Assembly: GCA_002305995.1 (NCBI GenBank)
Contig: DBRN01000012.1
Location: forward strand, 579,841 to 643,840
Reading direction: 5' to 3'
Origin: Atopobiaceae bacterium UBA1367
GTDB taxonomy: Bacteria > Actinomycetota > Coriobacteriia > Coriobacteriales > Atopobiaceae
Length of the DNA: 64,000 bases
Shown here piece by piece: positions 25,750-33,787 of the stretch. Position 1 is the first letter of the stretch, and the number at the start of each line of letters is the position of its first letter. Position numbers and translations under genes: made by a program. A model generated the notes under the pieces. It saw only the letters and a list, made by a program, of their open reading frames with translations, did no database searches and was not told the DNA's origin.

Positions 25750-26703
25750 CTATCCGAGATCACGAGCCGCCTTGAGACCGTAGACCCCTTGAGCCGTTCG
25801 CACGGCGTCCACGATGGCATCCTCGAGAGCGGCGGTTGCCAGCATGCCCACCATGTCCACCTCGGCCTCGATCGCGCCGGTCGCCATCACGAAGATGCAG
25901 TCGCCGTCGTTGGTGGTGTGCGTGGGCCTGATCACATGGGCGTAGGCGTCCGCCGACATCTGGGCCACCTTGGTGGCCTGCGCCTTGCTCAGCCGGGCGT
26001 TGGTGACCACGCACGAGACCGTGGTGTTCGTGCGCAGGGGCATGGTGGCGCCGGCCTCGACCGACACGACCTGACTTCCGTCGGCAGAGAGCACCCCTGC
26101 GATGGGCGCGCCCGTGACGGGGTCGACGACGTTGCCCACGGCGTTGACCGCGGCGACCGCACCGCAGACCATCTTCCCCACCTGCCGTATGCCCTCGCCC
26201 AGGCCCGCCTTCATCGCACGCGCCGGTCCGGCGACCTTGCCCACCGTGCAGCCGGTGCCCACCCCCACGTTGCCGCGCTCGAGGGGGGCATCGACGGCAT
26301 CGAGCGCCGCGCGGACGGCCCTCACCCCGTAGCTGGCATCGGGACGCACCGACGCCTCGCCGCACGCGAGGTCGAACACGCAGGCACTCGACACGATAGG
26401 CACCTTTGCCACCATGACGTCGAGTCCCACGCCACGACGCTCAAGCTCGTCGGCGGCGCCACTCGCGGCCGCGAGCCCAAAGGCGCTCCCGCCCGACAGC
26501 ACGACCGCGTGCAGCACCTGTACCGTCTCCTCCGGACGGAGCAGGTCGGTCTCCCGCGTGGCAGGGGCGCCTCCTCGCACGTCGACCGCACCGGTCGCGC
26601 CAGCCGGACACACGATGACGGTGCATCCCGTCCCTGCCCCCGCGTTCGTGGCGTGGCCGGCACGGATGCCGGGGATCTGGGTGATGCTCCTAACCTCGTC
26701 CAT
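25750..26703 (-). CDS. P1 family peptidase (DmpA/S58 type aminopeptidase)
   Basis: 317 residues, N-terminal-nucleophile autoprocessing fold. Family traits: start IPGIRAGHATN, VVLSGGSAFGL near residue 90, GNVGVGTGCTVGK, and the self-cleavage/nucleophile region around residues 226-236 with TNTTVSCVVTNARL. In characterised members a Ser or Thr after this Asn becomes the N-terminal nucleophile of the small chain. Substrates of such enzymes range from D-amino-acid amides to beta-peptides, so specificity is open. It overlaps maf by 14 bases. Confidence 0.85.
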   Translation of the reverse strand: MDEVRSITQIPGIRAGHATNAGAGTGCTVIVCPAGATGAVDVRGGAPATRETDLLRPEETVQVLHAVVLSGGSAFGLAAASGAADELERRGVGLDVMVAKVPIVSSACVFDLACGEASVRPDASYGVRAVRAALDAVDAPLERGNVGVGTGCTVGKVAGPARAMKAGLGEGIRQVGKMVCGAVAAVNAVGNVVDPVTGAPIAGVLSADGSQVVSVEAGATMPLRTNTTVSCVVTNARLSKAQATKVAQMSADAYAHVIRPTHTTNDGDCIFVMATGAIEAEVDMVGMLATAALEDAIVDAVRTAQGVYGLKAARDLG

Positions 26704-27325
26704 GGACGCCTCCCAGCATGGTGGCTATCAGGTCCTCCCCGATCCCTGCGCGCTCCCGCAGATGCTGCATCTCGCGGACCACGCGGCAGGTGGGGAGCCC
26801 CACCACATTGCCATAGTCGCCCGCGATGCCCCGCACCAGCAGGCGTCCGATGCCCTGGATGGCGTACGAGCCGGCCTTGCCGACGCACTCCCCCGATGAC
26901 ACGTACGCATCGATCTGGCCGTCCGTCAGGTCATGGAAGGTCACGCTGGTGGTATCCACGAACGACGATTCCAGGCACGCCGAGCCCGGAGGCTGGCACA
27001 GGAGGCACACGCCCGTGGAGACCTGGTGCGTGCGTCCGGACAGCGCTCGCAGCATGGCGCGCGCGTCCGCCTCGTCGGCAGGCTTGCCCAGCGCCTCGTC
27101 CCCCATCCACACGATGGTGTCCGCCGCGAGGAGGAAGCCATCCTCCCCAACGCCATGGCGCTCGTGCACGTGGCGCGCCTTCTCCCGCGCCAGGCGGCGC
27201 ACCAGGTCTTGGGGGTGCTCGCCGGGGAGCTGCCTCTCGTCGATGTCGGCGGGACAGACCCGCAGCGGGAGACCCAGCTCGCCCAGGAGCTCGGAGCGGC
27301 GTGGCGATGCCGAGGCGAGAATCAT
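26690..27325 (-). CDS. maf: Maf-family nucleotide pyrophosphatase
   Basis: House-cleaning pyrophosphatase hydrolysing dTTP/UTP or modified nucleotides. 211 residues. N-terminal LASASPRRSELL, catalytic AADTIVW near residue 70, LGKPADEADARAML, and C-terminal SYAIQGIG are all present. GGGAGG precedes the ATG. Operon with the following peptidase gene, whose start lies inside maf. Confidence 0.94.
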   Translation of the reverse strand: MILASASPRRSELLGELGLPLRVCPADIDERQLPGEHPQDLVRRLAREKARHVHERHGVGEDGFLLAADTIVWMGDEALGKPADEADARAMLRALSGRTHQVSTGVCLLCQPPGSACLESSFVDTTSVTFHDLTDGQIDAYVSSGECVGKAGSYAIQGIGRLLVRGIAGDYGNVVGLPTCRVVREMQHLRERAGIGEDLIATMLGGVHGRG

Positions 27326-27545
27326 GCGACCTCCCTTTCAGGGGGATTGGCATGGGGCGATGGCACACCCCGTTGCGAAGCCGCATCATCACCCCATGCA
27401 TGGGCAGTCAGGCGACGAGTATACAGCGCGCGAGGTCGACCACCCTGGCCGTCACACGGCCAAACAGGAAAAGCGCACGTCCATGTGGGCGCCTCGCCGG
27501 CGGTCCTGGCGATCGGTGCGGCATTCGGCTCGCGTGCCGCGGCAC

Positions 27546-28580
27546 CTAGTTGAACTTGACGAGCTTCTGCGCGACGTGGTAGATGCCGAGCGTGGTCTTC
27601 TTCCCCCACTCGCCTGGCAGGTTCGTGGCCAGGCCGACCATGCCCATGCGCGCGCGGCGATACATGCGCACGTCATACTCCTTGAGCTCGCTCCAGAGCT
27701 CCTCGAGGTTGGACATCGCATCGGGATCCTCGCTCATCTTGGAGAAGATGGAGCACACCGCCATCATGAGCGTGAAGTAGTCGACCATGTAGCTGCGCAG
27801 CTTGGGCTCGTCGACGTCGTCATAGAGGTGGTAGGCGCGCATCATGATGCGCGTGATCCTCAGCTGCTGGTCGATGCGGCTGATCATGACCGTCTCGTTG
27901 ACCGACTGGTCGTCACGACCGATGAAGTAGCGGTAGAGGTCCACGTCCAGGTAGTAGATGGTCTTGCAGCGCGGTAGGGGCACGTAGGCGTAGATGTTGT
28001 CCACGTAGAACGTGTGCGCGGGCATGGGCACGCCACCGTCGCGCAGCACGTCCGTGCGATAGCACAGCGCATGCATGAGCAGGTTCTGCGTCATGTTGAA
28101 GTGCCCGATCTTGGACCAGGTGAAGATCTTGCCCCGAGGCAGCACGTAATGGTAGTCGATGACCGTCTGCTTCCCATCCTCCACGTGCTCGTACACATAG
28201 TTGGAGATGACGAGGTCAACACGGGTCTCGAACTCGATGAAGTGGCGCAGCTTGGCCAACAGCAGCGTGAGCGCCTCAGCGTCGAGCCAGTCGTCGGAGT
28301 CGACCACCTTGAAGTAGGCGCCCTCGGCATGCTCGAGCGCCTTGAGCACCGCCATGCCATGGCCACCGTTGTCCTGGTGCACGGCCTTGACGATGGTCGG
28401 GTGCTCCCTCTCCCACTCCTGGGCCTTCTCGAAGGTGTTGTCCTTGGTCGATCCGTCGTCCACGACGATGATCTGGACGTCCTGGGCATACCCCGTCCCC
28501 TGGAGGATGGAGGAGATGCAGTGGTCCATGTACTCTGCTGAGTTGTAGCAGGGAATGCCAAAGGAGATGGTCTTCTGCAT
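27546..28580 (-). CDS. family 2 glycosyltransferase
   Basis: 344 residues with an N-terminal GT-A domain: IPCYNSAEYM, IIVVDDGSTKDNT near residue 38, and the metal-binding VDSDDWLD near residue 94. The C-terminal 200 residues are helical with many Tyr/Arg residues and no membrane segment, so it is cytoplasmic or peripheral. It lies 64 bases after glf on the same strand, so a role in galactofuranose-containing cell-wall glycan assembly is plausible. The donor and acceptor are not readable from sequence. The ATG at 28580 lacks a strong ribosome binding site; a start at 28625 is possible but worse. Confidence 0.85.
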   Translation of the reverse strand: MQKTISFGIPCYNSAEYMDHCISSILQGTGYAQDVQIIVVDDGSTKDNTFEKAQEWEREHPTIVKAVHQDNGGHGMAVLKALEHAEGAYFKVVDSDDWLDAEALTLLLAKLRHFIEFETRVDLVISNYVYEHVEDGKQTVIDYHYVLPRGKIFTWSKIGHFNMTQNLLMHALCYRTDVLRDGGVPMPAHTFYVDNIYAYVPLPRCKTIYYLDVDLYRYFIGRDDQSVNETVMISRIDQQLRITRIMMRAYHLYDDVDEPKLRSYMVDYFTLMMAVCSIFSKMSEDPDAMSNLEELWSELKEYDVRMYRRARMGMVGLATNLPGEWGKKTTLGIYHVAQKLVKFN

Positions 28581-28644
28581 GGATGGGAAACCGCCCTTAC
28601 AATCGTGCGTACAGGTCGCAGCCATCGGCTGTGGTTGACGGCAG

Positions 28645-29847
28645 CTATCGGCTGTGGCTGATGATCTCGTCGGAGAGGTCGAGCGCCGACGCGACGACGC
28701 CGTCCATGTCGTAGTAGCGGTACTCCGCGAGGCGGCCCACGCAGTGGAAGTTGAGGATGCCGTCGACCCGCTCGCGATAGGAGCGATAGAGGGCCCGGCT
28801 CTCCTCCTCGAGGATGGCATAGTAGGGCGTCTGGCCGCTCTCGGGCTCGTAGGCCTTGGAGTACTCGCGCATGATGGTCGTGACCCCCGGGAGGTCCTGG
28901 CCGGTCATGAGCTTGAACTCGGTGATGCGCGTGAAGTCCTCGCTCGTGGTGTAGTTGACCGTTGCCACTGGCTGGAACCGATCCTGGGGCAACGTCTCGA
29001 ACTCCATGTCGAGGGTGCGATAGGGCAGCGCGCCGAGGTCGAGGCCGAACAGCTCGTCGAGCTGGCCGGTGTAGATGACCTCGCCGCCATAGGGACGGTC
29101 GCACACGCGCACCATGTAGCCGCGCACCTCGAGGATGTCGCGGACGTCGACACCGAGGTACACGTTGATCAGGTCGTGGTCGAGCAAGCGCTCGAACAGG
29201 CGCGTGTAGCCCTCGGCGGGCATGCCCTGGTGCGGGGCGGAGGGGAAGTAGCGGTCGTCGTCGCCCACGTAGACGGGGACGCGCCCGGTGATGGAGGGAT
29301 CGATCTGGTCGGGGGTCTTGCCCCACTGCTTCATGGTGTAGTGGAGGAAGACGTTCTCGTAAACGTAGTCGGCCACCTCGGTGAGCTCGGGGTCGTTCCG
29401 GTCGCGCAACTCCATGATGGGGACCTTCTTGTCCTTGCCGAAGGCGGCGACGAGCTTCTGGTACAGGCGCTCGCCCCGCTCCTCGCCGAAGGCCAGCCTG
29501 AGGGAGGCATGGTTGAAGGGGACGGGCATGTAGGTGCCATGGACGTTGGCGAGGACCTTGTGCTGGTAGTCGGTCCACTCGGTGAAGCGGGAGAGGTACT
29601 CGTGCACGCGGTCGTTGGTGGTGTGGTAGATGTGCGGGCCGTATTGGTGGACGAGGACGCCCGCGTCATCGATGCGATCGTAGGCGTTGCCGGCGATGTG
29701 GTCACGACGCTCGATGAGCGCAACCTTGGAACCGCAGGCCTCGGCCAGCCGACGGGCGCAGACCGCCCCTGCGTAGCCTGCCCCCACGACGATGGCGTCG
29801 AAAGACTCGGGGCTGAAGCTGGCGGGCAGACCCTTGGTGATGCTCAT
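28645..29847 (-). CDS. glf: UDP-galactopyranose mutase
   Basis: Interconverts UDP-galactopyranose and UDP-galactofuranose with reduced FAD. 400 residues. FAD-binding VVGAGYAGAVCARRLAE near residue 22, HIAGNAYD, YGPHIYHTTND, and the late GRLAEYRYYDMD motif with catalytic arginine and FAD contacts are intact. AAAGGA six bases before the ATG. Paired with the downstream GT2 gene, pointing to a galactan or galactofuranosylated surface polymer. Confidence 0.95.
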   Translation of the reverse strand: MSITKGLPASFSPESFDAIVVGAGYAGAVCARRLAEACGSKVALIERRDHIAGNAYDRIDDAGVLVHQYGPHIYHTTNDRVHEYLSRFTEWTDYQHKVLANVHGTYMPVPFNHASLRLAFGEERGERLYQKLVAAFGKDKKVPIMELRDRNDPELTEVADYVYENVFLHYTMKQWGKTPDQIDPSITGRVPVYVGDDDRYFPSAPHQGMPAEGYTRLFERLLDHDLINVYLGVDVRDILEVRGYMVRVCDRPYGGEVIYTGQLDELFGLDLGALPYRTLDMEFETLPQDRFQPVATVNYTTSEDFTRITEFKLMTGQDLPGVTTIMREYSKAYEPESGQTPYYAILEEESRALYRSYRERVDGILNFHCVGRLAEYRYYDMDGVVASALDLSDEIISHSR

Positions 29848-29967
29848 ACGCGTCCTTTCAGATGGCAGCGCACCGCCTGGGCGCACCACCGTGCCGTCAC
29901 ACAAAAGAATCGAGTCATGCGTCATCCGCACCGCTCGATCTTGCGCACGATTCTAGCATTGGACTTC

Positions 29968-29973
29968 TATAAT
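29968..29973 (+). promoter_or_regulatory. -10 box of pta
   Basis: Perfect TATAAT 75 bases before the pta ATG in the divergent glf/pta gap. The -35 region is weak (TTGCGC lies 21 bases upstream, too far). Confidence 0.45.
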
Positions 29974-30047
29974 GGCATTGGATGTGCGTCAAATGCCCAA
30001 CTTACGCATATGTCAGCAGGCGGAGGGACCAAGGAGATGGAGCAGCG

Positions 30048-31022
30048 ATGAGTGACTTTCTGACCCGCATGAAGGAGACCGCGAGGGCCGACAAGAAGAC
30101 GGTCGTCCTTCCCGAGGGCGAGGATCCGCGCATCGTCGAGGCCGCCCGCACGATCGTGGCGGAGGACCTGGCCAACCTGATCATCCTGGGCGACGCCGCG
30201 CAGGTCGACGTCGAGGGGGTCACCGTGATCGACCCCGCGACCTCCGACAGGCGCCAAGCCTATGCCGACGCCCTGTACGAGCTGCGCAAGGCCAAGGGGA
30301 TGACACCCGAGCAGGCCTTCGAGCAGGTCGCGGACGCCACCTACTTTGGGACCATGATGATCAGGCAGGGCGATGCGGACGGCCTGGTCTCCGGGGCCTG
30401 CCACTCCACGGCCAACACCCTGCGCCCCGCCCTACAGATCCTGAAGACCGCCCCGGGCACCAAGCTGGTGAGCTCCTTCTTCATCATGTGCACCCCGGCC
30501 GCCGAGTACGGCGAGGGCGGCACCCTGCTGTTTGCCGACTGCGGGCTGAACATCGCCCCCGACGCCGACCAGCTCTCGGAGATCGCCCTCTCGAGCGCCG
30601 CGACCTGGAAGTCGTTCATGAGCGACGAGCCGCACGTGGCGATGCTCTCCTACTCCACCATGGGGTCGGCCGGCGGCGACACCGCCGAGAGGGTCCAGGA
30701 GGCCACCCGCCTCGCAAGGGAGAAGGCGCCCGAGCTCTCGCTCGACGGAGACCTCCAGCTTGACGCCGCCCTCGAGGAGAGCGTGGGCAGGCTCAAGGCC
30801 CCCGGCTCCACCGTTGCCGGCAAGGCGAACGTCCTTGTCTTCCCCGACCTCGCGGCGGGCAACATCGGCTACAAGCTGGTCCAGCGCTTTGCGAGGGCCG
30901 AGGCGTACGGCCCGCTGCTCCAAGGCATCGCCAGGCCGGTGAACGACCTCTCACGCGGCTGCTCTGCCGACGACATCGTGGGTGTCGTCGCCATCACCGC
31001 CGTCCAGGCACAGATGGCCTAG
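30048..31022 (+). CDS. pta: phosphate acetyltransferase
   Basis: Interconverts acetyl-CoA and acetyl phosphate, feeding acetate kinase for ATP. 324 residues, the short single-domain form. Conserved blocks: VVLPEGEDPRIVEAA, GLVSGACHSTANTLRPA, DCGLNIAPDADQL, SYSTMGSAGGD and FPDLAAGNIGYK. AAGGAG lies eleven bases before the ATG. The acetate kinase gene is about 11 kb away, not in the usual pta-ackA pair. Confidence 0.96.
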   Translation: MSDFLTRMKETARADKKTVVLPEGEDPRIVEAARTIVAEDLANLIILGDAAQVDVEGVTVIDPATSDRRQAYADALYELRKAKGMTPEQAFEQVADATYFGTMMIRQGDADGLVSGACHSTANTLRPALQILKTAPGTKLVSSFFIMCTPAAEYGEGGTLLFADCGLNIAPDADQLSEIALSSAATWKSFMSDEPHVAMLSYSTMGSAGGDTAERVQEATRLAREKAPELSLDGDLQLDAALEESVGRLKAPGSTVAGKANVLVFPDLAAGNIGYKLVQRFARAEAYGPLLQGIARPVNDLSRGCSADDIVGVVAITAVQAQMA

Positions 31023-31072
31023 GGCCCCACGGGCGGGCGCCCAGCAGCGCACCTTTGGCTGCCATCGGCACG

Positions 31073-31105
31073 AGACCCCCGGCCACCGGTTGGGGGTCTT
31101 CTTGT
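31073..31105 (+). terminator. Rho-independent terminator of pta
   Basis: AGACCCCC (31073-31080) pairs with GGGGGTCT (31092-31099) and is followed by TCTTGT. Confidence 0.8.
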
Positions 31106-31195
31106 GTGCGGAAGGCTCCCGCAGCCAGGTGCCCTGTCGCTTTGGGTAGACTTGTGCGGCATTCGCACGCGAACCTGATCGACGAAAGGCGACAC

Positions 31196-31780
31196 ATGAG
31201 CAACGAGGGCAGGCTGGTGCGCGTCCACTACGTTGGCACCCTTGACGACGGCACCACGTTCGACTCGTCCCGCGACCGCGACGAGCCCCTTGAGTTCGTC
31301 TGCATGGCAGGCATGATGATTCCCGGCTTCGATGCCACGGTGCGCGAGATGGAGGTCGGCCAGACGCGGCGCGTCCGCCTCGAGCCGGAGCAGGCCTATG
31401 GCCCACGGCGCGCGGACATGGTCCGGACGTTCCGGGTCTCCGAGCTGCCGGGCTCCGAGGAGCTCGTCGGGGGGCAGCGCGTCATGCTTGGCGGCCCGCA
31501 CGGGCAGCCGATCCCCGCGCTCGTTGCCGAGAAGACGGAGGAGGCCGTCACGCTCGACCTCAACCACGAGATGGCGGGCAAGGCTCTGACCTTCGAGATC
31601 GAGCTGCTTGGGGCCGACGATGCGGAGCGGCACCACTGCTGCGGCAACGGGCACGGGAACTGCTGCGGTGGCGAGGGCCGCGGGCATCACCATCAAGACG
31701 GCGGGTGCCACCATGGCGAGGGTCATGGCGACGAGTGCTGCGGCAACCACGGCGAGGGCTGCTGCCACGGGGACGAGTGA
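31196..31780 (+). CDS. FKBP-type peptidyl-prolyl isomerase with metal-binding tail (SlyD-like)
   Basis: 194 residues. FKBP domain with the insert-in-flap arrangement of SlyD: VRVHYVGTLDDGTTFDSS at the start, PGFDATVREMEVGQTRRV, EQAYGPRR, then the IF-domain region and DLNHEMAGKALTFEIELL near residue 130. The last 50 residues are almost only His, Cys, Gly and acidic residues, with repeated CC and HH pairs, a nickel/zinc-binding tail as in Escherichia coli SlyD. Cytoplasmic folding helper and metal store; a link to the nearby hydrogenase genes is only a suggestion because that enzyme is of the iron-only type. Confidence 0.92.
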   Translation: MSNEGRLVRVHYVGTLDDGTTFDSSRDRDEPLEFVCMAGMMIPGFDATVREMEVGQTRRVRLEPEQAYGPRRADMVRTFRVSELPGSEELVGGQRVMLGGPHGQPIPALVAEKTEEAVTLDLNHEMAGKALTFEIELLGADDAERHHCCGNGHGNCCGGEGRGHHHQDGGCHHGEGHGDECCGNHGEGCCHGDE

Positions 31781-31963
31781 CGGTCCGTACCGTCGGGCCA
31801 TGCCCTGCATGAGGGCCGGCTGCCAGGCGTTTGCGCCACTCGGCAACCGGCCCTCATGCCTCCCTGCCGCACGGGACGGGTCGGGGGCGGACGGAGGGGC
31901 TTCCCACCGATCAGTGAGGCCCAGGGCTCCATCCTGGAGAGCATGGCGACCCGTAGAGGAGAG

Positions 31964-31999
31964 AGCCCCTCCCTCGCACGCGTGCGAGGGAGGGGCTCG
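31964..31999. terminator. 36-nt perfect palindrome between converging genes
   Basis: Eighteen-base arms (GAGCCCCTCCCTCGCACG and its exact complement) with no spacer, 46 bases after the hydrogenase stop and 183 after the FKBP stop. On the minus strand it is followed by pyrimidine-rich TCTCCTCTAC. Probably a bidirectional terminator, though it lacks a true U-run. Confidence 0.55.
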
Positions 32000-32044
32000 T
32001 CCTGATCGAGGTGCGGATGCCCGCCGAGCTGCCTCCTCGGCCTC

Positions 32045-33787
32045 CTATGCGTGCGCCGGTGCGAGTGGCATCTCCCAGCCGAAGTGGTCCGTGTGCAGCA
32101 GCTCCTCCGCGCGCTCGGAGAGGGGCTCGCCGAAGAACTCGTCATAGACCATCTTGATGGAGGGGTTCTCGTGGCTGAAGCGCAGGTCGCAGTTGGCATC
32201 CATCGTCCAGAGGATGTCCCCGCGCTCCCCCGCGAGCTCGCAGCCGTCGTGGATGGGCTGCCCGCCGCCACCGGCACAGCCCCCCGGGCAGGCCATGATC
32301 TCGATGAAGTCGTAGGAGACCTCGCCCGCCCTGAGGGCCTCGAGCAGCCTGCGGGTGTTGCCCAGCCCGCTGGCGATGGCAACCCTCAGCGGCGTGCCCC
32401 CCATGTCAAAGACGCACTCCTTCCACCCCTTAAGCCCTCGGACGTCGCGAAAGGCATCGGGATCGGGATTCTCGCCGGTCGCCAGGAAGTAGGCCGAGCG
32501 GAGCGCCGCGTCCATGACGCCGCCGGTCGCGCCAAAGATGTGACCGGCGCCTGTGGCGGTGCCAAGCGGCTGGTCGAAGGGTTCCTCGTCGAGCGCGAGC
32601 GGGTTGAGGTGCTCCGCCCTGACCATGCGGCACATCTCGCGAACGGTCAGGGAAACGTCCACGTCGGCCTCGCCGCAGGCATCGTTCTGGTTTGGCTCGT
32701 CAACCTCGGCCTTCTTGGCAAGGCAGGGCATGATCGACACGACGAACATGTCATGCGGGTCGATGCCCAGCCTCTGGGCCCAGAAGCTCTTGAGCGTGGC
32801 GCCAAACATCTGGTGCGGCGACTTGCTCGTGGAGAGGTTCGCAGTGTACTCCGGATAGTGGCTCTTGAGGTAGCGCACCCAGCCGGGACAGCAGCTGGTG
32901 AACATCGGCAGCGGGCCATGCTCCGGATGGGCCAGGCGGTCGAGCAGCTCGGAGCCCTCCTCCATGATGGTGAGGTCTGCGGAGAAGTCGGTGTCGAAGA
33001 CGTAGTCAAAGCCCATCTGGCGCAGCGTGGCGACCATGCGGCCGACCGTGGCCTCGTCGTGGCTGAGGCCGAGGGGCTCACCCCAGGCCGTGCGGACAGC
33101 AGGGGCAACCTGGACGACGACCGTCTTTCTGGGGTCGGCCAGGGCGTCGAACACGCGGTCGGTGTCATCGCGCTCGCGCAGGGCGCCCGTCGGGCAATGC
33201 GTGATGCACTGGCCGCAGAGCGAGCAGTCGGAGGCCTGGATGGTGCGGGCACCAGCGACACCGACGCTCGTGTGCGACGCGCGGCTGGTGAGGTCCCAGA
33301 TGCCCGTCGCCTGCACCTTCTCGCATATCTGGATGCAGCGCAGGCAGTTGATGCACTTGTCGTTGTTGCGGATCAGCGGGAAGTCCTGCGGCCAGGCCTG
33401 GTTGGGAAGGTGCCGCTCGAACGGCAGCGAGGTGATGCCCAGGTCGTTGGCCACCGTCTGCAGGGTGCAGTTGCCGCTGCGGACGCAGCTGGTGCACTCG
33501 GAGTCGTGCTGCGAGAGCAGAAACTCCACGTTGGTCTTGCGGGCGAGGCGCACCTTAGGGCTGTTGGTGCGCACGACCATGCCGTCCAGCACCGCGTTGT
33601 TGCACGCGGCGACCAGCTGGTCGATGCCCTCGATCTCCACCACGCACGCGCGACAGGCACCAATCTCGTTGACGTCCTTGAGATAGCAGAGCGTCGGGAC
33701 CTTGATGCCGGCCTGTGCGGCGGCGTCGAGGATGGTGGTGTGCTCGGGCACGGTGACGGGGTGCCCGTCGATGATGACGTTTACCAT
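32045..33787 (-). CDS. [FeFe] hydrogenase catalytic subunit
   Basis: Reversible proton reduction to H2. 580 residues in order: 2Fe-2S domain (Cys34, 45, 48, 62), His-Cys3 4Fe-4S site (His94, Cys98, 101, 107), two 4Fe-4S clusters (Cys145-155 and Cys188-198), then the H-cluster domain with TSCCPGW (297-303), MPCLAKKAE (353-361) and ACPGGCAGGGG near residue 500. This is the M3-type architecture of soluble cytoplasmic enzymes. GGGAGG precedes the ATG. The start overlaps the upstream partner gene by seven bases. HydE, HydF and HydG maturases are not in the window. Confidence 0.96.
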   Translation of the reverse strand: MVNVIIDGHPVTVPEHTTILDAAAQAGIKVPTLCYLKDVNEIGACRACVVEIEGIDQLVAACNNAVLDGMVVRTNSPKVRLARKTNVEFLLSQHDSECTSCVRSGNCTLQTVANDLGITSLPFERHLPNQAWPQDFPLIRNNDKCINCLRCIQICEKVQATGIWDLTSRASHTSVGVAGARTIQASDCSLCGQCITHCPTGALRERDDTDRVFDALADPRKTVVVQVAPAVRTAWGEPLGLSHDEATVGRMVATLRQMGFDYVFDTDFSADLTIMEEGSELLDRLAHPEHGPLPMFTSCCPGWVRYLKSHYPEYTANLSTSKSPHQMFGATLKSFWAQRLGIDPHDMFVVSIMPCLAKKAEVDEPNQNDACGEADVDVSLTVREMCRMVRAEHLNPLALDEEPFDQPLGTATGAGHIFGATGGVMDAALRSAYFLATGENPDPDAFRDVRGLKGWKECVFDMGGTPLRVAIASGLGNTRRLLEALRAGEVSYDFIEIMACPGGCAGGGGQPIHDGCELAGERGDILWTMDANCDLRFSHENPSIKMVYDEFFGEPLSERAEELLHTDHFGWEMPLAPAHA

